DNA of 64,000 bases from Sipunculus nudus (lineage: Eukaryota; Annelida; Sipuncula; Golfingiida; Sipunculidae). The notes beneath the pieces are model-generated. The model saw only the letters and a list, made by a program, of their open reading frames with translations, was not told where the DNA came from and searched no databases. The translations under genes were made by a program, and so were the position numbers. The first letter of the stretch is position 1. Every line of letters begins with the position of its first letter. Positions 61,980 through 64,000 of the stretch are shown in pieces. The stretch covers positions 93,412,330-93,476,329 of the forward strand of contig CM049307.1 in assembly GCA_026874595.1 (NCBI GenBank). Reading direction: 5' to 3'.

Positions 61980-62021
61980 TTTTGTTTTGCCTGTTAAAGT
62001 ACTGGATCTAGTAACCACTTT

Positions 62022-62027
62022 TTTATT
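62022..62027 (-). terminator. Likely polyadenylation signal AATAAA of the lectin gene
   Basis: On the minus strand AATAAA lies about 167 bases after the lectin stop codon, a normal distance for a short 3' UTR. This supports 62,194-62,411 being a terminal exon. Confidence 0.5.
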
Positions 62028-62193
62028 CTACCTTTCAAATCTTGATTTGTTTAAAGAGTTATTATTTTGGGACGGTTTAACAACATTAGGTGATATTTTT
62101 GTGTAAAAGCCAAAAGATATGAAGGGAGAAAAAACAAGGCCCCGAAAATTTACCAGAATAATCCCTGGAAATATTTGATTATTAGGTAAACAA

Positions 62194-62411
62194 CTACCCG
62201 AGTGTTTTTTCACAAAGTGGGTAGTTTGTCTCAGCACAGTCACCATTATGCCAGACGCTGAGGGTTGTAGACCAGAATATAACTAAACATTCCTCCTTAT
62301 TGCCATGCGACACGTCGTAAACATCTGGCAGGTTGAGGTCTACCGGAGCTCCGGTTGTTTTCCACCTCCACATCCCTTCTATGTCTTCGTAGGTACCGGA
62401 ACTCCAAAACA
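62194..62411 (-). CDS. C-type lectin-like domain protein, last coding exon (partial gene)
   Basis: The minus strand has a splice acceptor TATTTTCAG directly before an open stretch of ~72 codons that ends in TAG. The peptide carries the C-terminal half of a C-type lectin fold: GMWRWKTTG, then NKEECLVIF, SVWHNGDCAE and NYPLCEK. The Glu-Cys, Trp..Cys and Leu-Cys-Glu-Lys positions match the last disulphide cysteines of CTLDs. The usual EPN/QPD triplet before the Glu-Cys is not visible and the WND calcium site reads WHN, so classical calcium-dependent sugar binding is doubtful. Such proteins are usually secreted or membrane-bound and act in recognition or immunity. The upstream exons should lie at higher coordinates, probably beyond 64,000; I found none in the window. 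Confidence 0.8.
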
Positions 62412-63849
62412 CTGAAAATATCGAGGATAACTTGTATTTAGAACCTATTCAACATAACGTTTTACTAAGAAACTGAAATAAAAGGTATAAATTTAACATA
62501 ATCATTTTAGTCGAGGGGTGTGCGGGCGCTCATCATAGGTAAAGAGAATGAAGTTGGTGTAATATTTACCATGAACTTTGTGTGTGTGTTTGGAGGGGGG
62601 GGGGGGGGGAATGAGTAACCTAGCAGTATGTAGTACACACACCTATACTCCAGCATATAAAAAAAAATCTTATTTGTTAGTTCAGTATATTAACCATGGT
62701 TTGTTAATAATAATTATCAATATTAAATATAAATAGTAATCGTAATAATAATGGTATACAATTAAATGTTATAAAATGGACAAATGTGCAATGCATAACG
62801 TGAATATCATATGAGTTGAAACTGGGGAGATTAGTGTATTTTATATGTTTTTGTACATGATCATCCCGTACTGAAAGTAAACACCAGGTAACAGACAGTG
62901 ACATCAGCAACTTGAAAGAGAAGTCAGTATAAATTACATCACTTGAAACTGACAAGAGGGCCCCAGATTTGCGCGTGCCTGGATGTTGTTCATTTCACAG
63001 CGGCTGATCAGAGACAAGTTGTCGCTTTCTGTTGTGATAAGCTGTGTTTGTGTTATATCTTAATAAAGCAAGCATGAACTTGACTACAAGATTTCATAAA
63101 AGTCCTTGAGTAAAGGAAGATGAAACATTTGAAACTAAAGCAAGCATCATATGAGGCAGCATATATTTGTTGGTTGGCTGGTTGAATATTGCGGGGCATG
63201 GGCCCCCTATACAATGCTCAGTGTTTTATTTATAGATGCAGGGTTCCCTTTTAACTTCTACAGAAGGGAATATACATTTAACCTGCTCATAAGGAGCATG
63301 ATTCCACCCGTCCCCTGTAAACATATCCCACATGATGTCAACAACAATCAGTGACTTCATGAAGGTCTCAATCCCTTACTTGAAATAGATTGATCAATAT
63401 AACGAATGATTTTGCTAAAGCATTTTTTGCGTAATGTCATATTTGCAGTCTAAAGATTGAAGAAAACAATCACCTGGTAAAAGTAAAACATACTTGAAGA
63501 AAATGTCGTAATAAATAATAAATAAATATATTCCATTGAACGAGATTGACAATACTGATGTATAAGCAAAACAAAGTAAACTAATTCAGAAAGACAGAAC
63601 TAGTAAAACAGATAAAGTTTCCCTGATTTTCCATATTTGTCAGCTTATAAAAAAAATAAATAAAGAATACAGTTACCCTGAAGTTGAACAGTTCACTGGA
63701 AACATAAGCAAAATATTGTTAAATTTGAATAGAAATCTACTGATCCTATCATGCAAAATTAATTATGGGTGCGGCAAAACTCACTGGGTCGCTTTACTAC
63801 TAGATACTAGATCTTGTTGCTACTACTAGTTACATTGTTATTATTTTCA
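62412..63849. other. Probable intron or upstream DNA of the lectin gene
   Basis: No second CTLD exon is visible on the minus strand. There is a G run at about 62,595-62,609. Short frames are unconvincing. If the lectin gene extends to the right, this is intron. Confidence 0.5.
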
Positions 63850-64000
63850 CCTCCGCTAGAGTATGTTTCCATGTATCCGCAAAAAAAAAACATATCCGCA
63901 AAAGACGTACGTACATTCCATAGTGCGCTGTCCGCAAAAACTGTTTCCATAAGCACGTACGTTTTTCGCCCTTCCGCGTGCCTCTTTTCAAACTGCAAGG
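63850..64000 (-). repeat. Short repeated GGAAAC...TTTGCGGA motif at the window edge
   Basis: Read on the minus strand, TATGGAAACAGTTTTTGCGGA, TATGGAATGTACGTACGTC...TTTGCGGA and CATGGAAACATACTCTAGCGGA follow each other, with ACGTACGT palindromes. This looks like the end of a transposon or a small minisatellite cut by the window edge. No coding call is made. Confidence 0.4.

Larger units (their letters stand above)
58429..62021. other. AT-rich intergenic DNA, no gene recognised
   Basis: No domain or RNA gene is found. A lone GAGTTCGAATCC at about 60,168 resembles a B box but has no A box upstream. (AT)n tracts are at 61,239-61,312 and 61,925-61,976. A minus-strand frame at 61,516-61,698 (60 codons, SYGEIARADGERMCPSDG) is well composed but unrecognised. 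Confidence 0.5.

Overview
This window is non-coding-rich DNA from an animal genome. It shows no operons and no dense long open frames. It does show long (AT)n runs, poly-G/C runs, tRNA-derived SINEs with RNA polymerase III boxes, decayed non-LTR retrotransposons of several types, cut-and-paste elements with target-site duplications, and one exon-sized C-type lectin fragment bounded by a splice acceptor. The repeat style and the lectin point to a marine invertebrate, most likely a bivalve or other mollusc. That assignment is inference from repeat content, not proof.

Layout. Positions 1-20,862 are one satellite array, open at the left window edge. Its monomer averages about 70 bp, and about 26 monomers form a 1.81-kb unit. 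Four unit types (A-B-C-D) form a 7,257-bp higher-order repeat present almost twice; a D/A hybrid unit, diverged units and a degraded edge carrying a SINE follow. Positions 20,863-23,261 hold AT-rich DNA and a diverged ~290-bp tandem repeat. Positions 23,262-44,801 are a head-to-tail segmental duplication. Block A (23,262-38,078) contains a further triplication of a 2.95-kb segment and a LINE insertion with a poly(A) tail. Block B (38,079-44,801) has a single 2.95-kb segment, the empty LINE site and three deletions. Each 2.95-kb segment carries an exon-like open stretch on the minus strand, a TTAA-flanked inverted-repeat element and a SINE. From 44,802 to 62,000 the DNA is a mosaic: a CR1/L2-like LINE 3' end, GTCGCC-rich DNA, a ~130-bp minisatellite split by a 461-bp MITE, a SINE split by a 293-bp element, two tandem hairpins, two LINE pseudogenes of different lineages, and a second inverted copy of the MITE. 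At 62,194-62,411 (minus strand) lies the final exon of a C-type lectin-like protein, the only well-supported host coding sequence.

There is no gene system in the operon sense. The notable features are structural: nested tandem amplification at several scales, satellite monomers with dyad symmetry and many splice-donor-like hexamers, and transposons whose target-site duplications and empty sites can be read directly. Near-identical copies could partly reflect assembly, which raw long reads would settle.
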